Shown piece by piece: positions 17,673 to 26,267 of a stretch of DNA of 50,931 nt. The notes under the pieces were generated by a model. The model was not told where the DNA came from, did no database searches, and was given only the letters and a program-made list of their open reading frames with translations. Source of the stretch: Erysipelotrichaceae bacterium. Lineage in GTDB: Bacteria; Bacillota_I; Bacilli_A; RFN20; CAG-826. The first letter of the stretch is position 1, and each line of letters opens with the position of its first letter. A program made the translations under genes and the position numbers. Where the stretch lies: the NCBI GenBank assembly GCA_012837435.1, contig DURD01000022.1:1-50931 (forward strand). The letters are read 5' to 3'.

Positions 17673-18212
17673 ATGATTAAACTTTTAATCGGCGTCGTGA
17701 TTGTCGCCTTTGTGGTCGTCGTAGGCTTTTTAATTATCGATCCAGATTTGACCCAATTTAACTCTCAAACATCACTCACTGAAATTTCCACGACGGAAGG
17801 GAGTAGATACACCATTGAAGGACAAGTCCATAAAGCGGGAACTTATGTTTTAAGCGATGCAGTAACGATGGCGGATCTAATCGAAGCCGCAGGAGGAACG
17901 ACGGCTAATGCTGATGATTTAGCGTATTTTTCTACCGCGGAATTATCGGCAAATTCTACTTATTATATCGCGGGCAAATACGATGAAAGCGATATTTGTG
18001 CGACGACTGAAATTGAAAAGGTCAACATCAACGAAGATACTGCTGAACAGCTCATGAGTGTGTCGGGAATTACCACTTCGATTGCGACTTCAATCGTTTC
18101 GTATCGAAACGAAAATGGTTTATATAACACCATCGAAGATGTTTTAAATGTTTATGGAATCGGTAACGCTACCTACCACAAGATTCGTAATTATGTCATC
18201 TTGCATACGTGA
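17673..18212 (+). CDS. comEA: Competence protein ComEA (SLBB + helix-hairpin-helix)
   Basis: DNA receptor at the cell surface for natural transformation. The 179 residues begin with one membrane anchor (3-22). An SLBB domain follows (about 45-115: GQVHKAGTYVLSDAVTMADLIEAAGG), and paired HhH DNA-binding motifs lie at about 120-179 (VNINEDTAEQLMSVSGI, then YNTIEDVLNVYGIG). comEC overlaps its stop. The comEB gene found in Bacillus is absent here. Confidence 0.95.
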   Translation: MIKLLIGVVIVAFVVVVGFLIIDPDLTQFNSQTSLTEISTTEGSRYTIEGQVHKAGTYVLSDAVTMADLIEAAGGTTANADDLAYFSTAELSANSTYYIAGKYDESDICATTEIEKVNINEDTAEQLMSVSGITTSIATSIVSYRNENGLYNTIEDVLNVYGIGNATYHKIRNYVILHT

Positions 18213-20218
18213 TTATTTTTCTTACATTCATCGCTTTATATTTAGGATTATCGCTTCGCTACGCTTATGTAGTCGTTATCTTAATTTCAGCAATCTTTCT
18301 CTTCTTTGTTTTTAAAAGATGCAATCTTTTTTTAACGCTTATTTCTCTAGGAGTAATCGTCCTTGGATTCTCTTGGTCTTTTATCGATATCTCTTATCAA
18401 AAAAGTACCTATCAAGGGATAGTTTACGAGGCCAAACAAAACTATTTTCTTTTTAACAGCGGGGGAGAACGATTATACGTTCACGCAAAAAATCACGATT
18501 ATGATATCGGAGACTTTTTATCGATTGAAGGAGAAAAAAGCGAACTCGATTTCACTGTCCTAGAATCAGATTTTAATTTTAATGAATTTTTAAATAAAAA
18601 AGGGGTTTTTTACTCTTTAGAAAGTCACAAAATTACCGTTAAATTTCATAATTTCATTAGGATAAAACAAAGAAGAGAAGAGTTTTTAGAAAATTTTGAA
18701 ACTTCAGAAAAAAGCATCGTAGGAGCCATCTTATTTTCTAGTGGAGAAGAAACTCCTTTAACTAGCGAGATAAAAAGCCTTCATCTCTCGCGTTTTTTAA
18801 GCGCCAGTGGGCTTTACATCCTAGCGTTTGTCACCTTTATGAACTTCCTCTTAAAAATGTTTTTAAAAGATAAAATAGGGGAAGCGATAACTATCCTTTT
18901 AGTGATCCTCTATAGCGTATTTACCTTTCCGCGCTTCGCCTTGATTCGAGTATGTTTCTTATTGATATTTAAATGGATCAATAAATATCTATTAAAAAAG
19001 AAATTTAATTATTTAGAAATATTATCGTTTCTCGGAATCTTTTTCTTGCTTTTAGACCGATATCTCGTTAGACAAGATTGTTTTATTCTCGGCTTTGCTA
19101 TCCCGATAATCGCTTATTTGATACGCGATATTTATCCTCATCATCAGATAAAAAGATTCTTGATGAAATCGGTAACTATCTATCTCTTCTTTTTGCCGTT
19201 TGAAATAAATTATTATCATAAAATTGCGATATTTTCTTTACCTTTACAGGTAGTAAGCGCCCCCTTATTCATCGCTATCGGCGTTATTTCCTTATTATGT
19301 TTTTTCTATGTGCCTTTAATCAAGGTTGATAAAGTTTTAATTTTGATCTTACAGACCTTTATTAAAATCATCGAGCCTCTAAATTTAGCAATTTTAATGC
19401 CAAGTTTAAATATAGGATTATTATTTTTATATGAAAGTTTATATCTTATTTATCTATATTATTTATCGCTGGGAATGAGACCTTTTCAGCATTATTTGAC
19501 CTGGGGTTTAGTCAGTTTGATGATGGTATATGCTCTCCCTATAGATAACGCTTTATCAGTGGAAGTATCTTTTATCAACGTCGGTCAAGGAGATTGCACG
19601 ATGGTCCGTTACCATAATCAGGTTTCTTTAATCGATACTGGGGGACTGAATTACAAAGATATTGCCAAAGATGTTCTCCTTCCTTATCTACATAAAAAAA
19701 GAATCCATCGCCTCGATAATGTTTTTATTACCCATTACGACGAGGACCATTTCGGCGCTTTATCTTCTTTAAAAGAAAACATTTATATCGATAACATCTA
19801 TGATTATCATTCATCCTTTCCCGTTAGAATGGGAACCATCGAATTTATTAATTACAATATTTATAGTTCAGAAAGTGAAGATGAAAACGAGCGTTCTTTA
19901 GTTTTGGGTTTTAAGGCTCTCGATCTCCATTTTTTGTTGATGGGGGACGCACCGAAAGAGGTGGAAAGAAAAATAATCAGTCAGAATAGTCACTTAAAAT
20001 GCGATGTTCTAAAAGTGGGTCATCATGGTTCTGACACCTCTTCTTCAGAAATTTTTATCAAGCAATTACGTCCTGAGGTCGCCGTGATTTCCTGTGGCAA
20101 AAATAATAGCTTTGGACATCCTTCAAAAAGCGTCATTTCTATTTTAAAAAAATACAAAATTCTTATAAGGAGAACGGACTTAGAAGGCACGATCACTTTT
20201 AAGAAGAGGTTTGTCTAG
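18209..20218 (+). CDS. comEC: DNA uptake channel protein ComEC/Rec2
   Basis: Forms the membrane channel through which single-stranded DNA enters during transformation. The 669 residues comprise two N-terminal membrane segments, an OB-like extracellular part, a multi-spanning competence domain with the conserved HLSRFLSASGLYI region, and a C-terminal metallo-beta-lactamase domain (about 450-669). The metal motif H509-Y-D511-E-D513-H514 is complete, as are LLMGDA and VGHHGSDTSS, so the nuclease-like domain looks active. The start is GTG, overlapping the comEA TGA as GTGA. Confidence 0.95.
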   Translation: MIIFLTFIALYLGLSLRYAYVVVILISAIFLFFVFKRCNLFLTLISLGVIVLGFSWSFIDISYQKSTYQGIVYEAKQNYFLFNSGGERLYVHAKNHDYDIGDFLSIEGEKSELDFTVLESDFNFNEFLNKKGVFYSLESHKITVKFHNFIRIKQRREEFLENFETSEKSIVGAILFSSGEETPLTSEIKSLHLSRFLSASGLYILAFVTFMNFLLKMFLKDKIGEAITILLVILYSVFTFPRFALIRVCFLLIFKWINKYLLKKKFNYLEILSFLGIFFLLLDRYLVRQDCFILGFAIPIIAYLIRDIYPHHQIKRFLMKSVTIYLFFLPFEINYYHKIAIFSLPLQVVSAPLFIAIGVISLLCFFYVPLIKVDKVLILILQTFIKIIEPLNLAILMPSLNIGLLFLYESLYLIYLYYLSLGMRPFQHYLTWGLVSLMMVYALPIDNALSVEVSFINVGQGDCTMVRYHNQVSLIDTGGLNYKDIAKDVLLPYLHKKRIHRLDNVFITHYDEDHFGALSSLKENIYIDNIYDYHSSFPVRMGTIEFINYNIYSSESEDENERSLVLGFKALDLHFLLMGDAPKEVERKIISQNSHLKCDVLKVGHHGSDTSSSEIFIKQLRPEVAVISCGKNNSFGHPSKSVISILKKYKILIRRTDLEGTITFKKRFV

Positions 20219-20238
20219 TTTAAAAATATAGAATATTT

Positions 20239-20244
20239 TATAAT
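20239..20244 (+). promoter_or_regulatory. holA -10 box, predicted leaderless
   Basis: Perfect TATAAT ending 6 nt before the holA ATG at 20251. The GAGGG between them is only one base from the ATG, too close to serve as a ribosome site. Confidence 0.55.
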
Positions 20245-20250
20245 GAGGGC

Positions 20251-21231
20251 ATGATTTATCTAATAAGTGGCAAACAAAATATCCTTTTAAAAAGCCAGAT
20301 GGAAACGATAGTGAATAAATCTTTATCGAAAATAGATGCGATGAATTTCGTCCGTTTTGATGGCTATTTAACTACCGTGCAAGAAATGGTTAGAGAAGCG
20401 AATTATTTGCCCTTAGGATACGAACATAAGGCCATAGTCATCGAAAATCCCTATTATTTATTTAAAAGTAAAGGGCGTAACAAAATAGAAAGCGAACAAG
20501 ATTATCCCGTCTTAAATGATTATTTATCTCACCCTAATGAAGTTTGCGATTTTATCTTTTTAGTCAATACCTCTGATGCGGAGATTAATAAAAAAAGTGA
20601 ACTATATGGATTGATCGAGAAAAATGGTCAAATTATCGAACTAAAAGAACCAGAAAAAAGAGAATGGGTCGAGATAGTTAAGCAGTTTTTTATAAGAGAA
20701 TGGCCAGAAGTTATTATCGATAGCGACGCCGCGAGCGAGTTGGCTAGAAGAACCGAGGGTGATTATGCTTCTTTATTAAATAACGGAAATAAACTGGCTC
20801 TTTATACCAAACATATTACCTTTGATGACGTCGCTTTGCTCGTCACTAGACCTTTAGAAGAAAACGCTTTTCTTCTTTACAATTACCTGATGGAAGAAAA
20901 GAATGCGGACGCCGTGAGTTTGTTTCGCGATTTAAAAAGCAACAACGTTGAACCGGTAACGCTTATTTCGATGATTTCTAATCAATTTAGGTTGTTAAAC
21001 CGCGTTTCGTATTTATCGAGCCGTCGTTACGATTCCGAGAGTATCGCTAAAGAATTAGGCATCAATCCTATTCGCGCTAAAATTTTTAGAAGAAATAGTT
21101 TTGTCATTTCTCGTAAAACCATAGCTAAAACATTAGAAGAGTTATTCCAATTAGATTTAAAAATTAAAAGCGGCCTCGTCGACCGCCATTATAGTTTTGA
21201 ATTATTTCTTATCAACTTCAAGAGAAGATAA
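20251..21231 (+). CDS. holA: DNA polymerase III delta subunit
   Basis: Wrench subunit of the clamp loader that opens the beta clamp. The 326 residues follow the HolA pattern: N-terminal MIYLISGKQNILLKSQMETIV, a RecA-like middle with ARRTEGDYASLLNNGNKL, and a C-terminal collar domain with SMISNQFRLLNRV. Its place after comEC and before rpsT is the Bacillus order. The stop abuts the opposing rpsT stop with no intervening base. Confidence 0.93.
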   Translation: MIYLISGKQNILLKSQMETIVNKSLSKIDAMNFVRFDGYLTTVQEMVREANYLPLGYEHKAIVIENPYYLFKSKGRNKIESEQDYPVLNDYLSHPNEVCDFIFLVNTSDAEINKKSELYGLIEKNGQIIELKEPEKREWVEIVKQFFIREWPEVIIDSDAASELARRTEGDYASLLNNGNKLALYTKHITFDDVALLVTRPLEENAFLLYNYLMEEKNADAVSLFRDLKSNNVEPVTLISMISNQFRLLNRVSYLSSRRYDSESIAKELGINPIRAKIFRRNSFVISRKTIAKTLEELFQLDLKIKSGLVDRHYSFELFLINFKRR

Positions 21232-21495
21232 CTATCTTAAAGTATTAACCAAAATTGAAAGTTCCGATTTTTTTCTAGCCGCAGTATTTTTGTGTTGAAT
21301 ACCATCGCTCACCGTTTTATCAATCAAACGAAAAGCTTCTTTTAATAAAGTTTCAGCGTTAGCTAAATCTTGAGCTTCGACCGCTACTTTTACTTTTTTA
21401 ATGGCTGTGCGCATTGCACTTTTTTGAGAAGCATTTCTCAAGCGAGCTTTTTCATTTGTTTTATTGCGTTTGATTTGCGATTTAATGTTTGCCAT
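21232..21495 (-). CDS. rpsT: Small ribosomal subunit protein bS20
   Basis: Binds 16S rRNA in the 30S body. The 87-residue basic protein starts MANIKSQIKRNKTNEKARLRN, typical of S20. AGAGG stands 7 nt before the ATG. It converges on holA with touching stop codons and no separate terminator, so its transcript must end inside holA or be trimmed. Confidence 0.97.
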   Translation of the reverse strand: MANIKSQIKRNKTNEKARLRNASQKSAMRTAIKKVKVAVEAQDLANAETLLKEAFRLIDKTVSDGIQHKNTAARKKSELSILVNTLR

Positions 21496-21525
21496 GAAGT
21501 TACCTCTTTCTTGGTGCCGAGTGAT

Positions 21526-21554
21526 ATATTACCAAAGCTCGACAAATAATGCAA
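21526..21554 (-). promoter_or_regulatory. rpsT promoter
   Basis: On the minus strand TTGCAT (plus 21549-21554), 17-nt spacer, TAATAT (plus 21526-21531). The leader to the ATG at 21495 is about 25 nt and holds the AGAGG ribosome site. Confidence 0.65.
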
Positions 21555-21601
21555 TTATTTATTAATCATTTTCTGTATTTTTTTCTCTAAGAACGATTTC
21601 T

Positions 21602-22039
21602 TTATTCTAAAGTGTAAAACTCCACCTCTACGGAGTGAGTATCGATGGTCAATATAGCATAAGAACCAGAATATTTATCTCGCGCATAACTAATCGCCCC
21701 TGGATTTATGTAGTGCACCTGAGTAATAATTTCGTTTCGGCGAAAATGGGTATGTCCGTGAATGACAATTTTTACGCGGTTATCCTTGATGACGTTTTTA
21801 GAAACGTTGGGGGTATGCTGAACATACATATTTCCGTAAGGCGTGGGTATGAGTAAATAATGATTGAAGCCGTAATATCGATCGCAATTTCCTCTCACCG
21901 AGATAAAAGGGCGAATAGAAAATTCATCTTGTTCGCTGTCTCCCGCATGCAAATATAGATCCATTTTGGGATATTTTTTAATCAATTGATGCAGAGCCTC
22001 ACCGTTACCATGAGAGTCGCTAACTACCAATACTTTCAC
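21602..22039 (-). CDS. YfcE/MJ0936-type metallophosphodiesterase
   Basis: A 145-residue calcineurin-like phosphoesterase. All metal-binding motifs are present: DSHG at the N-terminus, HAGD, GNCD, HGHTH, and NPGA where NPGS is usual. Family members hydrolyse phosphodiesters with Mn2+; the natural substrate is unknown. The start is GTG at 22037-22039, with a -10 box ending 6 nt upstream and no ribosome site. It is divergent from fmt. Confidence 0.9.
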   Translation of the reverse strand: MKVLVVSDSHGNGEALHQLIKKYPKMDLYLHAGDSEQDEFSIRPFISVRGNCDRYYGFNHYLLIPTPYGNMYVQHTPNVSKNVIKDNRVKIVIHGHTHFRRNEIITQVHYINPGAISYARDKYSGSYAILTIDTHSVEVEFYTLE

Positions 22040-22045
22040 TGGTAT

Positions 22046-22075
22046 ATGATAGCAAAGAACCCTTCGTTATATCAA
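22046..22075 (-). promoter_or_regulatory. Promoter of the YfcE-type gene, predicted leaderless
   Basis: On the minus strand TTGATA (plus 22070-22075), 18-nt spacer, TATCAT (plus 22046-22051), then six bases to the GTG start. One of the best-formed examples of the leaderless pattern in this window. Confidence 0.6.
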
Positions 22076-22107
22076 AGATATTTCGTGATAAAGTACCTGG
22101 CATTTTA

Positions 22108-22113
22108 TATAAT
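22108..22113 (+). promoter_or_regulatory. fmt -10 box, predicted leaderless
   Basis: Perfect TATAAT ending 7 nt (AAAACAA) before the fmt ATG at 22121, with no Shine-Dalgarno site. A -35 match is weak. Confidence 0.55.
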
Positions 22114-22120
22114 AAAACAA

Positions 22121-23059
22121 ATGGATAAAAAAAGAATAAATCTGTTATTTATGGGAACTCCTCAAATTAGTGCGTATGTCTTTGAGGCTTTGATAGTAGA
22201 AGGCTACCATTTTGTCGGTTTAGTTTGTCAACCCGATCAACCGGTGGGCCGAAAAGGTCTTATCGAAAAAGTCCCCACGAAAGTCATCGCGGAAAAATAT
22301 AATATTCCCGTCTTTCAACCCCTTAAAATCAAAGAAGACTACTCATTTATGAAGGGATTAGATGTCGATTTGGTCATCACTTTTGCTTATGGACAAATTG
22401 TTCCCCAGGGTTTTTTAGATATCCCTCCGCTAGGTTGTTTGAATCTGCACGGTTCTTTATTACCTAAATATCGCGGAGCTTCTCCCGTTCAAACCGTGCT
22501 TTTTAATCGTGAAACAGTGACGGGGGTAACGCTGATGGAAATAATCAAAGAGATGGATGCCGGCCGGATATATGGAAAGAAAGAAGTATTGATTAGCGAA
22601 GAGGATAACGCCACCTCGTTATTTATTAAAATTCAGGAAGCGGCTAAAGAATTGATTATTTCTTTATTGCCAAAATATTTAAAAGGCGAACTAAAGGGAG
22701 AAGAGCAAGACGATAGTCAAGCGACTTATTGTTCACTCATTAAGAAAGAACAGGAAAGAATAGATTTAAACGATAATATTTTAGATATTTGGAGTCAAAT
22801 TAGAGGGCTGAGCTTAGAGCCAGGAGCCTATTTATTTCTAGATGGTCAAAAAATAAAAATTTACCAATCTAAAATTATCAATAACAAAGTTAACAGTGAA
22901 GTAGGCACCATCATTCAAGCGGATAAAAAGGGTCTTGTCGTTCAATTGAAAGACGGACAATTAGCCCTATTAGAATTACAAAAAGAAGGAAAAAAGAAAA
23001 TGGATTATCGAGCCTTTGTCAATGGCCATCGAAATCTGTTAGGTCAAAAGTTTATCTAG
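22121..23059 (+). CDS. fmt: Methionyl-tRNA formyltransferase
   Basis: Formylates initiator Met-tRNA. The 312 residues carry FMGTPQISAYV at the N-terminus, the folate/catalytic region NLHGSLLPKYRGASPVQ, and a C-terminal OB-like domain (about 205-312). The start chosen is ATG at 22121, giving MDKKRINLLFMGTPQ. The reading frame is open further upstream, but that stretch overlaps the divergent gene and its promoter. The predicted -10 box at 22108-22113 supports a start at the 5' end of the mRNA. Confidence 0.95.
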   Translation: MDKKRINLLFMGTPQISAYVFEALIVEGYHFVGLVCQPDQPVGRKGLIEKVPTKVIAEKYNIPVFQPLKIKEDYSFMKGLDVDLVITFAYGQIVPQGFLDIPPLGCLNLHGSLLPKYRGASPVQTVLFNRETVTGVTLMEIIKEMDAGRIYGKKEVLISEEDNATSLFIKIQEAAKELIISLLPKYLKGELKGEEQDDSQATYCSLIKKEQERIDLNDNILDIWSQIRGLSLEPGAYLFLDGQKIKIYQSKIINNKVNSEVGTIIQADKKGLVVQLKDGQLALLELQKEGKKKMDYRAFVNGHRNLLGQKFI

Positions 23060-25396
23060 ATGGATAATTATTTGCGATTAAGCGTCCATCAACTAGTGGA
23101 TTTTTTATTAAGAAGTGGCGATATCGATAATCGCGTATTTAATCGTTCTTCGATGAGCGAAGGTACGCGATTGCACGGCCTTTATCAAGCTAAACAAAAA
23201 GGCCACTATTTATCGGAAGTTTTCTTGTCCACTCGCATCGTTATCGAAGAAATGGAAATACATTTAGAAGGTCGAGCGGACGGCATCATCAAAAAAGGTG
23301 GTTCTGAATATATCATCGACGAAATAAAAACCACCGTCGAAGATTTAAAAACATTTCACGAACAAAACCTCGAATGGCATCTCGGACAAGCTAAATGCTA
23401 CGCTTATATGTTCGCAAAAGATCATAACCTCGAATTTATCGGTGTAAAACTTACTTATCTAAGACAAGGTAAAGAAAGAGATCGTTTTATTGACTCCTAC
23501 ACCTTTGATTTTTTATCTTTAGAACAATATGTCCACGATTTATTAAACGAATTTTTAAATTTTTATAATATTATTCTAAGAAAGAACAAAGAAAGAGATG
23601 AGAGCATTAAAAAACTAACTTTTCCTTTTAAAAAATATCGCGTTGGACAAAGAGAATTAGTTAAATACGCTTACGCGATCAGCAGAAAAGGCGGGAGATT
23701 ATTTGTCGAAGCTCCCACGGGTATAGGAAAAACCATCTCGACTCTTTTCCCTTTTGTTAAAGCAATAAATGATAATCATAAAACAAAAATCTTTTATCTC
23801 ACCGCTAAAAATAGTGGTAAAGAAGCCGCTCATCAAGCGGTGAAAATAATGAAAGAAAAAGGTTTAAAAATTGGAAATATCCTGATTACTGCTAAGGATA
23901 AGATATGTTTTTCTAAAGGCAAAGCTTGTAATCCAGAAGAGTGTCCTTACGCTAGTAAATATTACGATAAAATCCAAACAGTCCTACGTTATTCGTTATT
24001 AACTTATGATGATTTTGACTTAGACACCATCACTCAAATTGCTTATGAAAATCAAATCTGTCCTTTTGAATACGAACTAGATTTATCCCTATTTATGGAT
24101 ATCATAATTTGCGATTACAATTATTTATTTGACCCTCTCTCTTACATGAAAAGATATTTTGACGAAGATGCTTCTTCCTTTCTCGCTCTGGTGGATGAAG
24201 CCCATAATCTCGTCGATCGAAGCCGAGATATGTATTCAGCTTCTTTATCCTACTTATCTTTTTTAGAAGCCAGAAAATCTATTCGCCATAGCAAACTAAA
24301 CAAACTCAAACTAGCGATGTCAAAAATGCGTAAAATGTTTAAAGAATATATGGATGATAGTGAAAAGGGAGAGCATGTAATTAAGGTATTTACTCCTAAC
24401 ACCTATAAGACTGTTTCTTCATTTATTACCACTTTGCAAGATGTGAATAAAAACGAAAATAAGGAGATGACTAGCGCTTTGCTCGAGTTTTATCTATCGG
24501 TCAATCGCTTTTCTAGAATGCTCGAATTATTTAATGATTCATACCTATGTTATTACGAAGTGAAAGACGACGATGTCACATTGAATTTAGTGTGTTTGGA
24601 TGCTTCTAATTATCTAGCGGCCTCCTTGAGAAAATTAAAAGCCAGCATCTTGTTTTCCGCTACCTTATCTCCCATTGAATACTACGTCGATACTTTAGGG
24701 GGAAGTCAAGAGGATGCCCAGTTGATTTTGCCTTCGCCATTTCCACAAAATAATTTGAAAATTATCATCGCTCCTAAAGTTTCCATCCGCTATAAAAATA
24801 GAAAGACCTCATATCAAAAAGTCGCGGAATATATTAAGAATTTTGTCAAGAATAAAATTGGTAATTATTTTGTCTATTTACCAAGTTATGAATATTTAGA
24901 TAATTTAATGCCTTTTATTGATTTAGAAGAGTGCTCGACTTTTCAACAGTCAAAAGAAATGGACGATCAATCAAAAGAAATTTTTCTAAAAAATTTTAAA
25001 CCACAACCTATTAAAACCTGTGTGGGGTTTGCCGTGGTAGGCGGGGTGTTTGGAGAAGGCATTGATTTAGTAGATGATCGTTTAATCGGCGCGGTCATTG
25101 TCGGCATTGGTATGCCAAAAATCAATTTTGTCAGCAATCACGTTTCCAAATATTTTGATGAAAGAGGACATTCGGGTTACGACTATGCTTACGTGAATCC
25201 CGGAATGAACCGTGTCATGCAAGCCCTGGGGAGAGTAATTAGAAGCGAAACGGATAAAGGAGCAGTTCTTTTAATTGATGAGCGTTATTTGAATAATGAA
25301 TATCGCGATTTGTTTAAAGCGGAATGGAGACGTTACGAAGTAGCTTTTACTCCTGATGAAGTTAATGAAATTATGAAAGACTTCTTTAACAAGTAA
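23060..25396 (+). CDS. XPD/DinG-type Fe-S helicase fused to an N-terminal PD-(D/E)XK nuclease
   Basis: A 778-residue fusion. Residues 1-170 form a RecB/Cas4-like nuclease with D74 (EGRADG), E88-x-K90 (DEIK) and the H107xxQ110 motif, so its active site looks complete. The superfamily 2 helicase follows: Walker A EAPTGIGKT 217-225, an iron-sulphur cysteine set C283, C290, C295 and C334, VDEAH at 378-382, and the C-terminal motifs VFGEGIDL and QALGRVIRS. It probably unwinds and trims damaged or branched DNA. Its ATG directly follows the fmt stop, with no ribosome site of its own, so translation is likely coupled. The exact repair role is unknown. Confidence 0.88.
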   Translation: MDNYLRLSVHQLVDFLLRSGDIDNRVFNRSSMSEGTRLHGLYQAKQKGHYLSEVFLSTRIVIEEMEIHLEGRADGIIKKGGSEYIIDEIKTTVEDLKTFHEQNLEWHLGQAKCYAYMFAKDHNLEFIGVKLTYLRQGKERDRFIDSYTFDFLSLEQYVHDLLNEFLNFYNIILRKNKERDESIKKLTFPFKKYRVGQRELVKYAYAISRKGGRLFVEAPTGIGKTISTLFPFVKAINDNHKTKIFYLTAKNSGKEAAHQAVKIMKEKGLKIGNILITAKDKICFSKGKACNPEECPYASKYYDKIQTVLRYSLLTYDDFDLDTITQIAYENQICPFEYELDLSLFMDIIICDYNYLFDPLSYMKRYFDEDASSFLALVDEAHNLVDRSRDMYSASLSYLSFLEARKSIRHSKLNKLKLAMSKMRKMFKEYMDDSEKGEHVIKVFTPNTYKTVSSFITTLQDVNKNENKEMTSALLEFYLSVNRFSRMLELFNDSYLCYYEVKDDDVTLNLVCLDASNYLAASLRKLKASILFSATLSPIEYYVDTLGGSQEDAQLILPSPFPQNNLKIIIAPKVSIRYKNRKTSYQKVAEYIKNFVKNKIGNYFVYLPSYEYLDNLMPFIDLEECSTFQQSKEMDDQSKEIFLKNFKPQPIKTCVGFAVVGGVFGEGIDLVDDRLIGAVIVGIGMPKINFVSNHVSKYFDERGHSGYDYAYVNPGMNRVMQALGRVIRSETDKGAVLLIDERYLNNEYRDLFKAEWRRYEVAFTPDEVNEIMKDFFNK

Positions 25397-25413
25397 GTCT
25401 TTAATGCTAAAAT
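25386..25413 (+). promoter_or_regulatory. Promoter of the 25421 membrane gene, predicted leaderless
   Basis: TTAACA (25386-25391), 16-nt spacer, TAAAAT (25408-25413), then seven bases to a GTG start, with no ribosome site. Confidence 0.55.
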
Positions 25414-25420
25414 ACAAAAC

Positions 25421-25924
25421 GTGAAAAAGAAACTAGACTTCTTAACCAAAGCAAAACTCATTTATAGTGGCGAACTATTGTTATTCGCTATCATTTTTGG
25501 CGTTGTGGCAATTTTGGAATTCTTGCAAGTTATTAAAATTAGTGAGAGACATCATCTCATCTTTAACTGGATTACCCTTTTCGGTGGAACTTGGCTCATC
25601 GTCGATTTCTTTTGGGCTCTACTTTCTAAAAAAAGAAGACCTAAAATTGCTTTTATCGATAAGATCCTTCACTTACCCGCGGGTATCTATTTAGTGGTTT
25701 TTGACCTCTATTGTTTGATTGCTAAACCCCAAAATCCCTTAGTTTACCAATATGGAATTCCTACAGTTTTAACTTATTTATGCCTTTGCTATGTTTTTGA
25801 AGCGATTTATCATTATTTTTATCCGATTCCCAGCATTATCGATATCGGAAAAGAAGAAGAACAAAAAAATCTAGTCTTAGAAAAGGAAATGGTTGAAGGA
25901 GAGAAGCCATATGAAACTGAATAA
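25421..25924 (+). CDS. Integral membrane protein of unknown function
   Basis: A 167-residue protein with about four hydrophobic segments (roughly 14-37, 45-66, 83-102 and 110-131) and an acidic cytoplasmic tail (KEEEQKNLVLEKEMVEGEK). I recognise no family. The start is GTG at 25421, seven bases after a -10 box. It overlaps the next membrane gene by 14 nt, and lepA follows that gene, so the three are probably co-transcribed. Confidence 0.75.
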   Translation: MKKKLDFLTKAKLIYSGELLLFAIIFGVVAILEFLQVIKISERHHLIFNWITLFGGTWLIVDFFWALLSKKRRPKIAFIDKILHLPAGIYLVVFDLYCLIAKPQNPLVYQYGIPTVLTYLCLCYVFEAIYHYFYPIPSIIDIGKEEEQKNLVLEKEMVEGEKPYETE

Positions 25925-26267
25925 ATTTGCCACGATAATGTTGATATTTGCTTTAGTTTTTACAATCGCTACGCTTTTTCTACTCCCCTTTTCTTTAGCT
26001 TTTGTCATTAATTCATTGGTGCTGATTTATACGCATGATCCTAGTAGTGGAGTGGTTATCTACTTTAATCATTTGTATTATGTCTCATTTCTCTACTTAA
26101 TTTTAACAGCTTGCTTGTCCGCGGCTATTTTGCCGTTTGACATCATTCTTTTAAGAAAAATGAGAATCAACACTTGGTATACTAAAGCTCTATTAATCTT
26201 TTCTATTTTGAGTTTAGCCTTATCTCTTTTATTGATATTTTCTCTTCCAGCAATCTATACATTATGA
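25911..26267 (+). CDS. Small three-helix membrane protein, unknown function
   Basis: 118 residues with hydrophobic segments at about 7-39, 53-78 and 88-115. The start is ATG at 25911, which has AAGGAGAG 7 nt upstream; a TTG at 25893 lies inside that ribosome site region and is unlikely. It overlaps the preceding gene by 14 nt and lepA by 4 nt (ATGA). No family recognised. Confidence 0.75.
   Translation: MKLNKFATIMLIFALVFTIATLFLLPFSLAFVINSLVLIYTHDPSSGVVIYFNHLYYVSFLYLILTACLSAAILPFDIILLRKMRINTWYTKALLIFSILSLALSLLLIFSLPAIYTL

Noticed and set aside
21986-22120. Upstream extension of fmt
   Set aside because: It would overlap the divergent YfcE-type gene and its promoter and adds residues not found in fmt proteins.
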